Origin: an uncultured beta proteobacterium
Lineage (GTDB): Bacteria; Pseudomonadota; Gammaproteobacteria; Burkholderiales; Burkholderiaceae_C
Assembly (NCBI GenBank): GCA_903853895.1
Contig: CAINUX010000165.1
Location: forward strand, 1-44,632
Length of the DNA stretch: 44,632 nucleotides
Reading direction: 5' to 3'
The notes beneath the pieces are model-generated. The model did no database searches. It had not been told where the DNA came from and was given only the letters and a program-made list of their open reading frames with translations. Each line of letters opens with the position of its first letter. Position 1 is the stretch's first letter. Positions 1-7,882 of the stretch are shown here, piece by piece. A program made the position numbers and the translations under genes.

Positions 1-174
1 GCGGCCAAGTCGCTGCAGATCAACGTTTCGCAGGTGTGCGATAGCCATTTGCGGGATGTGGTGCGGCGCGAACAAGAAGTGCGGTGGCGCAGTGAGCACG
101 CAGATTTCATTGCGGCTTACAACGCCAGCATCAATGCTGAAGGACTCCCACTGGATGAATGGAGAACTTTCTAG
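1..174 (+). CDS. ccdA: CcdA-like antitoxin (5' end outside window)
   Basis: This is the C-terminal 57 residues of a type II antitoxin; the N-terminal DNA-binding part lies left of the window. The visible part has the CcdA toxin-binding pattern: a basic helix with RRE...RWRSEH (F-plasmid CcdA has RRLRAERWKAEN at this place), then an acidic tail ending DEWRTF, comparable to ENRDW of F CcdA. In the family this tail wraps around CcdB and strips it from gyrase, and CcdA-CcdB complexes repress their own promoter. The TAG stop overlaps the likely GTG start of ccdB by one base, a usual arrangement for this operon. The assignment rests on partial sequence and on the CcdB that follows it. Confidence 0.85.
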   Translation, partial: AAKSLQINVSQVCDSHLRDVVRREQEVRWRSEHADFIAAYNASINAEGLPLDEWRTF

Positions 175-491
175 TGGCCCGGTTCGATGTCTATCCCAAT
201 CCAGGGGCACATGCCAGCACCACCCCCTATTTACTGGACGTACAGAGCAACTTGCTCGACGGGCTTGATAGCCGGATGGTGATCCCGCTGCGAAGCCTTG
301 AACACTTCGCAAAGGTCAAACTCCCCACGCGGCTTACGCCGGTTCTCAAAATCAACGGAAAGGATTACTTTTTGGAAACACCCAAGATGGGTGCCGTTCC
401 GAATCGCATTCTTAAGAATTCGACGGCATCTCTATCCGACCAGCAAAAGCAAATCACCGGTGCCTTGGATTTTCTCTTCCAAGGTTACTGA
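174..491 (+). CDS. ccdB: CcdB-like gyrase-poisoning toxin
   Basis: The product is a 105-residue CcdB-family toxin, expected to trap DNA gyrase (GyrA) on DNA. Recognition rests on the block LDVQSNLL...SRMVIPL, which matches VDVQSDII...RRMVIPL of F-plasmid CcdB, on the SVP-like AVP turn, and on the C-terminal helix ending LDFLFQGY. I chose the GTG at 174 because GGAG lies 9 nt before it, it overlaps the ccdA stop, and it gives the family length; an ATG at 159 in the same frame would add five residues. The C-terminal Trp-Gly-Ile needed for gyrase poisoning in F CcdB reads Gln-Gly-Tyr here. Chromosomal homologues also vary at that Trp, so activity cannot be ruled out. The gene is convergent with fba. 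Confidence 0.88.
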   Translation: MARFDVYPNPGAHASTTPYLLDVQSNLLDGLDSRMVIPLRSLEHFAKVKLPTRLTPVLKINGKDYFLETPKMGAVPNRILKNSTASLSDQQKQITGALDFLFQGY

Positions 492-533
492 ACGGTGCCT
501 GGTCGATCAGGCCATGCAACCGCCCTGTCACCC

Positions 534-1598
534 TCACTGCACCACTTGCGCCAGCTCACCTTTTGAATATCGGGCCGCCACGACCTGCAAGGTATCACCC
601 TTGATCTTGGCGCCCTGGCCTTCGCAGCCGAACTCCATATAGCGCTGTTTGCAGATGCTCTTGGCCGCTTCGCGGGCGGGTTTGAGCCAGTCGCGGGCGT
701 CGAATTTCTCGGGGTTCTCGAACATGAATTTGCGCACTGCTGCAGTCATGGCCAGGCGAATGTCGGTGTCGATGTTGATCTTGCGCACGCCGAACTTGAT
801 GGCCTTCTGAATCTCTTCCACCGGCACGCCGTAGGTCTCTTTCATCTTGCCGCCATATTGGTTGATGATGGCCAGCAAATCCTGCGGCACGCTGCTCGAT
901 CCATGCATCACCAAGTGGGTGTTGGGCAGGCGCTGGTTGATTTCCTTGACACGGTCAATGGCCAGGATGTCGCCGGTGGGCTTGCGCGTGAACTTGTAAG
1001 CGCCGTGACTGGTACCAATGGCAATGGCCAGTGCGTCGAGCTGGGTGCGCTTCACAAAATCGGCGGCCTGCTCGGGGTTGGTCAGCAACTGCTCACGCGT
1101 CATGGTGTCGTCAGTGCCATGGCCGTCTTCCTTGTCGCCCTTCATGGTCTCCAGACTACCCAGGCAACCGAGTTCACCTTCGACCGTGACGCCAGTGGCG
1201 TGGGCCATTTCGACTACTTTGCGGGTGACTTCGACGTTGTATTCGTAGCTGGCAATGGTTTTGCCGTCACCTTCCAGACTGCCGTCCATCATGACCGAAC
1301 TGAAGCCCAAATTGATGGCACCCTGGCAAATTTCGGGGCTCTGGCCATGGTCCTGGTGCATGACCAGCGGAATGTTCGGATAGGCCTCAATGGCGGCCTG
1401 GATCAAGTGCTTGATGAAGGCTTCCCCTGCGTACTTGCGGGCACCCGCACTGGCTTGCAGGATGACGGGGGCGCCGACCTCTTTGGCAGCCTCCATGACG
1501 GCCTGAACCTGCTCCAGGTTGTTGACGTTGAAGGCCGGAATGCCGTAGCCGTTGGCAGCGGCGTGGTCCAGCAGTTCGCGCATTGAAACGAGTGCCAT
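534..1598 (-). CDS. fba: class II fructose-1,6-bisphosphate aldolase (Calvin-cycle subtype)
   Basis: The 354-residue enzyme cleaves fructose-1,6-bisphosphate into dihydroxyacetone phosphate and glyceraldehyde-3-phosphate, and reverses this in gluconeogenesis or carbon fixation. It is a class II, zinc-dependent aldolase. The catalytic/zinc motif HQDHG is at 81-85 (Asp83 and His84), GELG at 141-144 is the second family signature, and a later HGSSS motif supplies a zinc His and phosphate contacts. Its length and the insertion around KGDKEDGHG fit the CbbA/FbaA subgroup of betaproteobacteria. The ATG at 1598 has AGGGG about 7 nt upstream. pyk lies 63 bp upstream on the same strand, so the two may share a transcript, though the gap carries a tandem repeat that could mark a separate promoter. 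Confidence 0.96.
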   Translation of the reverse strand: MALVSMRELLDHAAANGYGIPAFNVNNLEQVQAVMEAAKEVGAPVILQASAGARKYAGEAFIKHLIQAAIEAYPNIPLVMHQDHGQSPEICQGAINLGFSSVMMDGSLEGDGKTIASYEYNVEVTRKVVEMAHATGVTVEGELGCLGSLETMKGDKEDGHGTDDTMTREQLLTNPEQAADFVKRTQLDALAIAIGTSHGAYKFTRKPTGDILAIDRVKEINQRLPNTHLVMHGSSSVPQDLLAIINQYGGKMKETYGVPVEEIQKAIKFGVRKINIDTDIRLAMTAAVRKFMFENPEKFDARDWLKPAREAAKSICKQRYMEFGCEGQGAKIKGDTLQVVAARYSKGELAQVVQ

Positions 1599-1615
1599 GG
1601 GAGTCCCCTATGAAG

Positions 1616-1634
1616 TTGGTAACCGCTTGGTAAC
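1616..1634. promoter_or_regulatory. tandem TTGGTAAC repeat upstream of fba
   Basis: The octamer TTGGTAAC occurs twice, at 1616-1623 and 1627-1634, with an 11-bp period, about one helical turn. It lies 18 bp upstream of the fba start, between the fba ribosome-binding site and the end of pyk. Phased direct repeats of this kind often bind a regulator, but no known operator is recognised and the function is a guess. Confidence 0.25.
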
Positions 1635-1661
1635 TTGTACCGATATGCGGATTTTAACCCT

Positions 1662-3095
1662 CTACTCCACCTGGCAAATCTTCAGCATGTTGGTGCCGCC
1701 CGGCGATCCCATGGGCTCGCCACACGTAATCGCGTACACGTCTCCCTTTTGCACAATGCCACGGGCCTTGAGATGGTTTTCGGCCTCACGCAGAGCGGTA
1801 TCGCGGTCCGCACTGGTGTCGACAAACAGCGGGCGCACATTGCGGTACAGCGCCATTTTTCGCTGCGTTACCACTTTGGAAGTCAACGCGTATATCGGCA
1901 CGCGGATCAGGTGGCGGCTCATCCATAAGGCGGTGGAGCCACTGTCCGTCATGGCCACAATGGCTTTGGCGCCGAGGTGGTGAGCGGTAAACAACGCACC
2001 CATGGCAATGGTCTGGTCAATGCGCTGAAAGGTTTTGCCAGTGAAATCCGCCTCGATTTCGAAGTCTTCATGCCCTTCAGCCGCGTGGCAAATCTTTGCC
2101 ATCTCGACGATGGTTTCGAGCGGATACTTCCCCGCCGCCGTCTCGGCTGACAGCATAACGGCATCGGTGCCGTCGAGCACCGCATTGGCCACGTCGCTCA
2201 CCTCCGCGCGGGTGGGCACCGGGTTGGTGATCATGGATTCCATCATCTGGGTGGCGGTGATGACCACGCGGTCATGCTCGCGGGCCAGCTTGATCATGCG
2301 TTTTTGCAGGCCGGGAACAATCGCATTGCCCACCTCGACGGCCAGATCACCACGTGCCACCATGATGCCATCACTGGCCAACAAGATTTCCAACAATTTG
2401 GGGATGGCTTCTGCACGTTCGATCTTGGCTATCAGGCCGGGCTTGTGGTTGTATTCGGCAGCCGCCACGTTGCATAACTGCCGGGCCATTTCCATGTCAG
2501 TCGCGTTCTTCGGAAAGCTCACCGCCACATAGTCGGCCTGAAAGCTCATCGCCGTGCGGATGTCATCCATATCCTTGGCCGTCAGGGCCGGCGCGGTCAG
2601 CCCACCGCCCTGTTTATTGATGCCCTTGTTGTTGGACAGCTCGCCGCCAAGTTTGACGGTGGTGTGGACTTGCTCACCCTTGACGGCGTCCACGGTGATC
2701 ACAATCAGGCCATCATTGAGCAGCAGGATGTCGCCGGCTTTCACTTCGCGCGGCAAGGCTTTGTAGTCCAAACCCACCGCATCAATATCGCCCAGTTCGG
2801 TGCGCGCGGCGTCGAGTATGAATTTTTGCCCCGGCTCCAGAAAGACTTTGCCGTCGGCAAACTTGCCGACACGAATCTTGGGGCCTTGCAGGTCGGCCAT
2901 GATGGCCACTTCACGGCCGGCACGGTGCGCGGCTTCACGGACCAGGCGTGCCCGGTCGATGTGGTCCTGGGCCTTGCCGTGGCTGAAGTTCAGCCGCACC
3001 ACGTTAACGCCGGCACGAATCATTTGCTCCAGCAATGCGGGGTCGCTGGATGCGGGGCCCAGGGTGGCAACAATCTTGGTAGCGCGACGTGGCAT
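1662..3095 (-). CDS. pyk: pyruvate kinase
   Basis: The 477-residue glycolytic enzyme transfers phosphate from phosphoenolpyruvate to ADP, making pyruvate and ATP. The N-terminus RRATKIVATLGPAS is the standard opening of the family. Further signatures are LNFSHG (substrate and K+ site), IAKIERAEAI containing the catalytic Lys and Glu, MVARGDLAVE with the Mg-binding Asp, the helix ITATQMMESM, and the C-terminal allosteric domain with MTDSGSTALWMSRHL. It is full length and intact. The ATG at 3095 is preceded by GAGGAG at about 9 nt. It is transcribed away from the response regulator at 3332, so its promoter lies in the 236-bp divergent gap. Confidence 0.97.
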   Translation of the reverse strand: MPRRATKIVATLGPASSDPALLEQMIRAGVNVVRLNFSHGKAQDHIDRARLVREAAHRAGREVAIMADLQGPKIRVGKFADGKVFLEPGQKFILDAARTELGDIDAVGLDYKALPREVKAGDILLLNDGLIVITVDAVKGEQVHTTVKLGGELSNNKGINKQGGGLTAPALTAKDMDDIRTAMSFQADYVAVSFPKNATDMEMARQLCNVAAAEYNHKPGLIAKIERAEAIPKLLEILLASDGIMVARGDLAVEVGNAIVPGLQKRMIKLAREHDRVVITATQMMESMITNPVPTRAEVSDVANAVLDGTDAVMLSAETAAGKYPLETIVEMAKICHAAEGHEDFEIEADFTGKTFQRIDQTIAMGALFTAHHLGAKAIVAMTDSGSTALWMSRHLIRVPIYALTSKVVTQRKMALYRNVRPLFVDTSADRDTALREAENHLKARGIVQKGDVYAITCGEPMGSPGGTNMLKICQVE

Positions 3096-3331
3096 GTAAT
3101 GGTCTCCTCTTATGTGGCGATCATTCTCACACGGAAGCCCCTACCGTGCGGTTACACAGCACCGTCAACTTGCATATGACTTTGCGCTCGGAACGTTGCA
3201 ACGCAACCACGGGCCAGGCGTTTGATGGGAAATGGCATGGCGTGCTGGGGTAATCGCCACTTCTGACTTTGCGCAAGGTGTGGTTCAATCCAAATTCCCA
3301 GATACGATCGCCGCACCGCACCCGCCTGCCC

Positions 3332-4297
3332 ATGACCACCCTTGACACACCAATGGAAGCACTGCTTGACAGCTCCCATGGCAAGCCCAAGTTGCTGGTG
3401 GTAGACGACCAGCCTATCAACATCCAGGTCATGCACCAGGTATTTGGAAGTGACTACCAGGTCTTTATGGCGACCAGCGGAGCCCAGGCGCTGGCGATCT
3501 GTAAGTCCAACCCGCCCGACCTGGTGCTCTTGGACATTGTTATGCCGGGCATGGATGGGTTTGAAGTCTGCGGCCAATTGAAAGCCAATGACGCGACCCG
3601 CAACATCCCCGTAATTTTTGTCACAGCCCACACGGATGCGGCACAGGAAACCCATGGTTTGAGCCTTGGTGCCGTGGACTTCATTGCCAAACCCGTAAAC
3701 CCTGCGGTTGTACGGGCCAGAGTCAAAACCCAGCTGACGCTGAAATTTCAATCAGACCTGTTGCGCAAGCTGGTCTTTCTGGACGGGCTGTCTGGCGTAT
3801 TCAATCGCCGCTATTTTGACCAGCAATTGGGCGTGGAATGGATGCGCTCGGCGCGCAGCAACTCACCTTTGTCCATCATCATGATTGACGTGGACCATTT
3901 CAAGCTCTTCAATGACCGGTATGGGCACCAGGCGGGAGACGACTGTCTTCGCCAGATTGCCGTGACCCTCAAGTCGTGCCTGAAACGCCCGGCCGACCTG
4001 GTGGCACGGTATGGGGGCGAAGAATTCGCGTGCATCCTGCCCGATACACCATTCGATGACGCCATGATGCTGGCCAACGAATTGGAGCGAAAGGTTCGCG
4101 CACAGCATATTCCACATGAGGTCTCAACGGTGGGTCCCATGGTGACGGTCAGTGTGGGTTTGGCGACCCGCACACTGGACTCGGTCGGCGACGCCGTACA
4201 ACTGGTAGGCTTGGCCGACGCACAGTTGTACCACGCCAAACAGAACGGCCGAGGCCGCGCCTGCGGCGCAATTTTGGGTGCCAGCGCCCGTGGATGA
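3332..4297 (+). CDS. response regulator with diguanylate cyclase output (REC-GGDEF)
   Basis: The predicted 321-residue protein joins a phospho-receiver domain (residues about 20-135) to a GGDEF domain (about 145-310), the plain form of the PleD/WspR layout. Phospho-acceptor Asp68 sits in LVLLDIVMPG, with the acidic pair DD25-26 and Lys120 of the receiver pocket also present. The active-site loop reads GGEEF at 228-232, and the inhibitory I-site RPAD is at 219-222, exactly five residues before it, so product inhibition by c-di-GMP is expected. The start is uncertain: the frame is open back to a TTG at 3269, and neither the ATG at 3332 nor that at 3353 has a clear Shine-Dalgarno. No partner histidine kinase is in the window. 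A second GGDEF gene follows after 35 bp. Confidence 0.93.
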   Translation: MTTLDTPMEALLDSSHGKPKLLVVDDQPINIQVMHQVFGSDYQVFMATSGAQALAICKSNPPDLVLLDIVMPGMDGFEVCGQLKANDATRNIPVIFVTAHTDAAQETHGLSLGAVDFIAKPVNPAVVRARVKTQLTLKFQSDLLRKLVFLDGLSGVFNRRYFDQQLGVEWMRSARSNSPLSIIMIDVDHFKLFNDRYGHQAGDDCLRQIAVTLKSCLKRPADLVARYGGEEFACILPDTPFDDAMMLANELERKVRAQHIPHEVSTVGPMVTVSVGLATRTLDSVGDAVQLVGLADAQLYHAKQNGRGRACGAILGASARG

Positions 4298-4320
4298 CCC
4301 AAGCCAGCGACTCTGTTGTC

Positions 4321-4326
4321 TAATAT
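4321..4326 (+). promoter_or_regulatory. possible -10 hexamer for a leaderless GGDEF transcript
   Basis: The hexamer TAATAT lies exactly 6 nt before the ATG at 4333, and there is no Shine-Dalgarno in front of that ATG. If this is a sigma-70 -10 box, transcription would begin at or next to the A of the start codon. No good -35 hexamer is visible at 17 bp. The same geometry occurs before smg and purB. Confidence 0.35.
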
Positions 4327-4332
4327 CCGGAC

Positions 4333-5415
4333 ATGAAGAATAGTGCCGCGTCCCGCTCTGCCAGTCTGATTGACCACTTGGTCCGCCTCAGTGGCATGCG
4401 CAAGCGCGACGATTTGTTGGGTGGCATTACCCTGGCGCTCCTGGAAACCATGGGTGCAAGCAAGGTGGAAGTATTCAGCCTGGTGCACGATGAAAACAAG
4501 CGCTTCTGGCTGCCTCTGACACAAGCCCTGCCGGGCCGTAGCGTTCGCTTTGTGTCGGATCCCATGCGTGTAGAACACAACATGATGTCATCGATCGAGA
4601 GCGACCCGGAACGACTCCAGTGTCTGGACCGGGTTGAAACTGTTGCAAGCACACCGACGCCAGCGCGGTCCGCGCACCTGACGCGGTTTCCCATGACACT
4701 GGCAGAAGGTGCAACCCTATGGGGAGTGGCGGAAATCGAGTCCCAGCAAGCCGTGTCTCAAGCCGAAATGATGGATGTCACGCGTCTTCTGTCGATGTAC
4801 GGAAATATGCTCGACATGCTCGACTACAGCGAGTGTGACGCGCTGACCGGGTTGTGGAACCGCAAACCCTTTGATGACCTGTTCTATAAGGCTCTGAAGC
4901 CGATTGAGCCCACCGATTCCGACCATTCGCCCGATGGCGTGGAGCACCGGGCGACGACGTCACCTTCCAATTTTTGGCTAGCCATGGTGGATATTGACCA
5001 CTTCAAGCAGGTCAATGATACCTATGGACACCTGATCGGAGACGAGGTGCTGATTCTGGTCGCGCGCCTGCTGAAGACATCGTTTCGGGCGTACGACCGT
5101 GTCTACCGATTTGGCGGCGAAGAGTTTTTGGTGGTGCTGCGCAGTGGCGACCACGATGCCGCCGTGCGGGCGGTCGAGCGCTTTCGCACCAACATGGCCA
5201 ACTACAACTTTCCCCAGGCTGGGCGCATTACCGCCAGCGTGGGGGTGACCGAAATTGTGTCGGGTGACTCACCGGCTGCGGCTTGCGAACGCGCCGACCA
5301 GGCCGTCTACTACGCCAAGCACCACGGCCGCAACCAGGTTTGCAGCGAAGCCGATCTGGTGCGCCGGGGCCTGCTCAAGGTCGATCTCAAGGTGGGCGAC
5401 GTCGAGCTGTTTTGA
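4333..5415 (+). CDS. GAF-like sensor diguanylate cyclase
   Basis: The 360-residue protein has a C-terminal GGDEF domain (residues about 165-345) and an N-terminal region (1-160) with the look of a GAF-type sensor, though that fold is inferred from predicted secondary structure only. The active loop is GGEEF at 261-265 and the I-site RAYD at 252-255 has the correct five-residue spacing, so it should be an active, feedback-inhibited c-di-GMP synthase. An unusual hydrophilic insert of about 25 residues (187-213, rich in Asp, Ser, Thr and Pro) separates the ALTGLWNR motif from MVDIDHFKQVND. There are no transmembrane segments. It follows the REC-GGDEF gene but probably has its own promoter overlapping the intergenic gap. 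The signal it senses is unknown. Confidence 0.9.
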   Translation: MKNSAASRSASLIDHLVRLSGMRKRDDLLGGITLALLETMGASKVEVFSLVHDENKRFWLPLTQALPGRSVRFVSDPMRVEHNMMSSIESDPERLQCLDRVETVASTPTPARSAHLTRFPMTLAEGATLWGVAEIESQQAVSQAEMMDVTRLLSMYGNMLDMLDYSECDALTGLWNRKPFDDLFYKALKPIEPTDSDHSPDGVEHRATTSPSNFWLAMVDIDHFKQVNDTYGHLIGDEVLILVARLLKTSFRAYDRVYRFGGEEFLVVLRSGDHDAAVRAVERFRTNMANYNFPQAGRITASVGVTEIVSGDSPAAACERADQAVYYAKHHGRNQVCSEADLVRRGLLKVDLKVGDVELF

Positions 5416-5450
5416 CGATTCTGCGAAAAGCATGCAGCGCTATTGGCCGC

Positions 5451-5497
5451 TAACCCTCGCAAACATTACATCTAACGCTATAATTTTAATAGCAATT
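5451..5497 (+). repeat. 47-bp TAGCCCTCG repeat, copy 1 (supplies pgk stop)
   Basis: The copy reads TAACCCTCG, 17 nt, then GCTATAATTTTAATAGCAATT. The second half is a GCTAT...ATAGC palindrome able to form a short hairpin. It lies between the convergent ends of the GGDEF gene and pgk, and its last bases form the pgk stop codon (TAA read on the minus strand at 5498-5496). Confidence 0.75.
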
Positions 5498-6689
5498 AGC
5501 CTGCAGCACGACGCGTGAGCACTTCAAACGCAGGCAAGGTTTTTCCCTCCAGCACCTCCAGGAAGGCGCCACCACCGGTGCTGATGTAACCCACCTGATC
5601 CTCGATGCCATATTTGGCGATAGCCGCCAGGGTGTCGCCGCCGCCCGCGATGGAAAAGGCACTGGAATCCGCAATCGCCTGTGCGATCACTTTGGTACCG
5701 TTCTCAAAGGCCGCAAACTCAAAGACGCCAACCGGGCCGTTCCAGACAATGGTGCCAGCCTTCTTCAACTGGTCGGCCAGAGTCTGGGCGGTTTGCGGGC
5801 CGATATCCAGAATCAAATCATCATCGGCGACGTCCGTTGCCGCCTTGACGGTCGCGACCGCATCGGCTGAAAAGGTCTTGGCCGTGACCACGTCGGTTGG
5901 GATGGGCACGGCGGCACCGCGGGCCTTCATGGCCTCGATCACTGCGGTGGCGTCGGCCAGTAGCGCGGGCTCGGCCAGACTCTTACCAATCTTCAGGCCG
6001 GCGGCCAGCATGAAGGTGTTGGCAATGCCACCGCCCACGATAAGCTGGTCGACATTGGCCGCCAGGCTCTTCAAAATCGTGAGCTTGGTCGACACCTTGG
6101 AGCCAGCAACGATGGCCACCAGTGGGCGTTTGGGCGCCAGCAGGGCTTTGGAGATAGCGTCCATCTCGGCCGCCAACAAAGGGCCGGCGCAGGCAATCGG
6201 GGCGTACTCGGCAATACCATAGGTGCTGGCCTCGGCACGGTGCGCGGTGCCAAAGGCGTCGTGCACAAAGATATCGCACAGGGCCGCCATCTTGCGGGAC
6301 AGTGCTTCGTCGTTCTTCTTTTCGCCCTTGTTGACGCGGCAATTTTCCAGCATCACCAGTTGGCCAGCCTGCACCTGCACACCGTCGACCCAGTTGGCCA
6401 CAACGGGAATCGTGCGGCCCATCAGCTCACCCATGCGCGCGGCGACCGGCGCCAGAGAGTCAGCAGACGTGAATGCGCCTTCCGTAGGACGACCCAGGTG
6501 CGACGTCACCATAACGGCCGCACCCGCGTCCAGCGCCATCTGGATGCACGGGATGCTGGCCCGGATGCGCGTGTCTTCGGTAATGTGCCCTGTATCGTCC
6601 TGCGGTACGTTCAAATCGGCGCGGATGAAAACGCGCTTGCCGGCCACTTGGCCACGGGTACACAGATCGGAGAAACGGATGACGTTCAT
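5496..6689 (-). CDS. pgk: phosphoglycerate kinase
   Basis: The 397-residue enzyme interconverts 1,3-bisphosphoglycerate + ADP and 3-phosphoglycerate + ATP. Visible signatures are [10 protein letters not shown] (substrate-binding Arg and Asp near residue 23), [21 protein letters not shown], the hinge region [21 protein letters not shown] and the nucleotide loop [12 protein letters not shown]. It is full length. The ATG at 6689 has GAGGT about 6 nt upstream. It is the last gene of the leftward def-fmt-azlCD run, but an 81-bp gap separates it from azlD and may hold its own promoter. Its stop codon lies inside a 47-bp repeat, so the last few residues (RRAAG) may have been reshaped when the repeat arrived. 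Confidence 0.97.
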   Translation of the reverse strand: MNVIRFSDLCTRGQVAGKRVFIRADLNVPQDDTGHITEDTRIRASIPCIQMALDAGAAVMVTSHLGRPTEGAFTSADSLAPVAARMGELMGRTIPVVANWVDGVQVQAGQLVMLENCRVNKGEKKNDEALSRKMAALCDIFVHDAFGTAHRAEASTYGIAEYAPIACAGPLLAAEMDAISKALLAPKRPLVAIVAGSKVSTKLTILKSLAANVDQLIVGGGIANTFMLAAGLKIGKSLAEPALLADATAVIEAMKARGAAVPIPTDVVTAKTFSADAVATVKAATDVADDDLILDIGPQTAQTLADQLKKAGTIVWNGPVGVFEFAAFENGTKVIAQAIADSSAFSIAGGGDTLAAIAKYGIEDQVGYISTGGGAFLEVLEGKTLPAFEVLTRRAAG

Positions 6690-6719
6690 ACAAAGACCTC
6701 AATCAGGAAAGTTGACCGA

Positions 6720-6725
6720 ATTGTA
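6720..6725 (-). promoter_or_regulatory. candidate -10 box upstream of pgk
   Basis: On the minus strand TACAAT lies 30 nt before the pgk start, leaving a short leader that contains the GAGGT ribosome-binding site. No convincing TTGACA-like -35 is seen at the right distance, so this is a weak promoter call based on one hexamer and its position. Confidence 0.25.
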
Positions 6726-6770
6726 GAAGAGCAGCGACCCGCGCCGCGGCGCAGCGTTGGGGCAACATCT

Positions 6771-7133
6771 TCACCAACCCAGCCCGACGTGCAGGGGCAG
6801 GTATACGGCCATGCCGACAGCAATCGTGCCCAGCACCACCTGACCGGCCCCCTTGCGCCAGACAAAGTAGGCCACCCCGGCTGCAGCGGCATACAGCCGG
6901 GCATCCCGCAAAGAATGGATCAGTGCGCCTTGCGTCATCACGATTTCAGGCACGATCACGGCAGACAGGGCGGCTATCGGCGCGTATTGCAGGCCCCGTT
7001 GCGCCCAATGCGGCAAGTCCCAGGGCTTCTGGGACAGGAAGAAAAACGCCCGCGACAGCACCGAGACGCACGCCAGTGCCAGGATGGTGAGCAGATTCCA
7101 GGGATTACTGTCACCCGTGAAGAATTCGGACAT
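6771..7133 (-). CDS. azlD: AzlD-family branched-chain amino acid exporter subunit
   Basis: The protein is 120 residues and almost entirely hydrophobic, with about four predicted membrane helices (near 12-32, 48-68, 80-95 and 98-118). AzlD is the small partner of AzlC; together they form an export channel for branched-chain amino acids and related compounds. The conserved FFLSQK and PWDLPHWAQRGLQYAPIAALSA region is typical. The start ATG at 7133 follows the azlC stop by 2 bp, so translation is probably coupled. The same frame stays open far upstream through azlC, but that part is out-of-frame azlC sequence, not an N-terminal domain. Confidence 0.9.
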   Translation of the reverse strand: MSEFFTGDSNPWNLLTILALACVSVLSRAFFFLSQKPWDLPHWAQRGLQYAPIAALSAVIVPEIVMTQGALIHSLRDARLYAAAAGVAYFVWRKGAGQVVLGTIAVGMAVYLPLHVGLGW

Positions 7134-7135
7134 GC

Positions 7136-7882
7136 TCAATGACCCCCGCCTTGCGGCGTTGCGGGACCATGCGAGGCAGTCTTCTCCAGCAGCAGGCACA
7201 CCAACACCGAGGCTGCGATGGCGGTCAGGATATTGAGCTTCAGTGGTAGTGCAAATGCCGCCACCGCAGCCGTGCCCGCCACGGCGGCCGAAATCCAGCG
7301 CAGCCGCGTGGATGCCAGTGAACACAGCATGCCCAGCAAGGCCAAAATACCGGCAAAACCCAAACCCCAGTGCGTCGGAATGGCATTGGCCAGCACCACC
7401 CCCACCACACTGCATGCGGTCCAGGTGAGCCAGTTGGTTCCGCCGTTGCCGACCAGGTAGGCCATCTGCCCGCGTTGACCCGCGACTTCGTCGGCGGGCA
7501 ACGCAAAGCGGCGGACGAACAGCACATAGGTCAAGTCTCCGGTCAGATAGCCCGCCAGCAGTCGATCCCGCAGCGGCAAATGCATGACGTAGGGGCGCAT
7601 GTGCACGCTGAACACCACAAACCGCAGGTTCACACAAAGCGCCGTGGCCAGAACCACCCACATCGGCGCACCGGCCAGAATCAGGGGGATGGCGGCCAAC
7701 TGCGCACTTCCAGCAAACACAATGCCGGCCATGAGCAGCGCCTCGACCGTGCTCATGCCGGACTTGACCATGGCCACTCCGGTCATCAGGCCCCAGGCAG
7801 CGATGCCGGGCGCGACGCCCAGCATGTCCACAACGCCCCGGTGAAACTCGGGATCGCGGCGATAGGCGCGCTGAAGAATCAT
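7136..7882 (-). CDS. azlC: AzlC-family branched-chain amino acid permease
   Basis: This 248-residue inner-membrane protein has seven to eight predicted hydrophobic helices. It is the large subunit of the AzlCD exporter (called YgaZ in Escherichia coli, where YgaZH exports valine). Family marks are the N-terminal [14 protein letters not shown] and [11 protein letters not shown] blocks, followed by the NLRFVVFS motif. The ATG overlaps the fmt stop as ATGA, which implies coupling to the formyltransferase gene. That pairing with def and fmt is an operon of convenience with no obvious biochemical reason. The specific substrate cannot be read from the sequence. Confidence 0.92.
   Translation of the reverse strand: MILQRAYRRDPEFHRGVVDMLGVAPGIAAWGLMTGVAMVKSGMSTVEALLMAGIVFAGSAQLAAIPLILAGAPMWVVLATALCVNLRFVVFSVHMRPYVMHLPLRDRLLAGYLTGDLTYVLFVRRFALPADEVAGQRGQMAYLVGNGGTNWLTWTACSVVGVVLANAIPTHWGLGFAGILALLGMLCSLASTRLRWISAAVAGTAAVAAFALPLKLNILTAIAASVLVCLLLEKTASHGPATPQGGGH

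Noticed and set aside
56..268. 70-codon plus-strand frame at the left edge
   Set aside because: It overlaps ccdA and ccdB out of frame and has no features of its own.
858..1586. Long plus-strand frame of 242 codons opposite fba
   Set aside because: It is the antisense shadow of the fully conserved aldolase gene and shows no family features.
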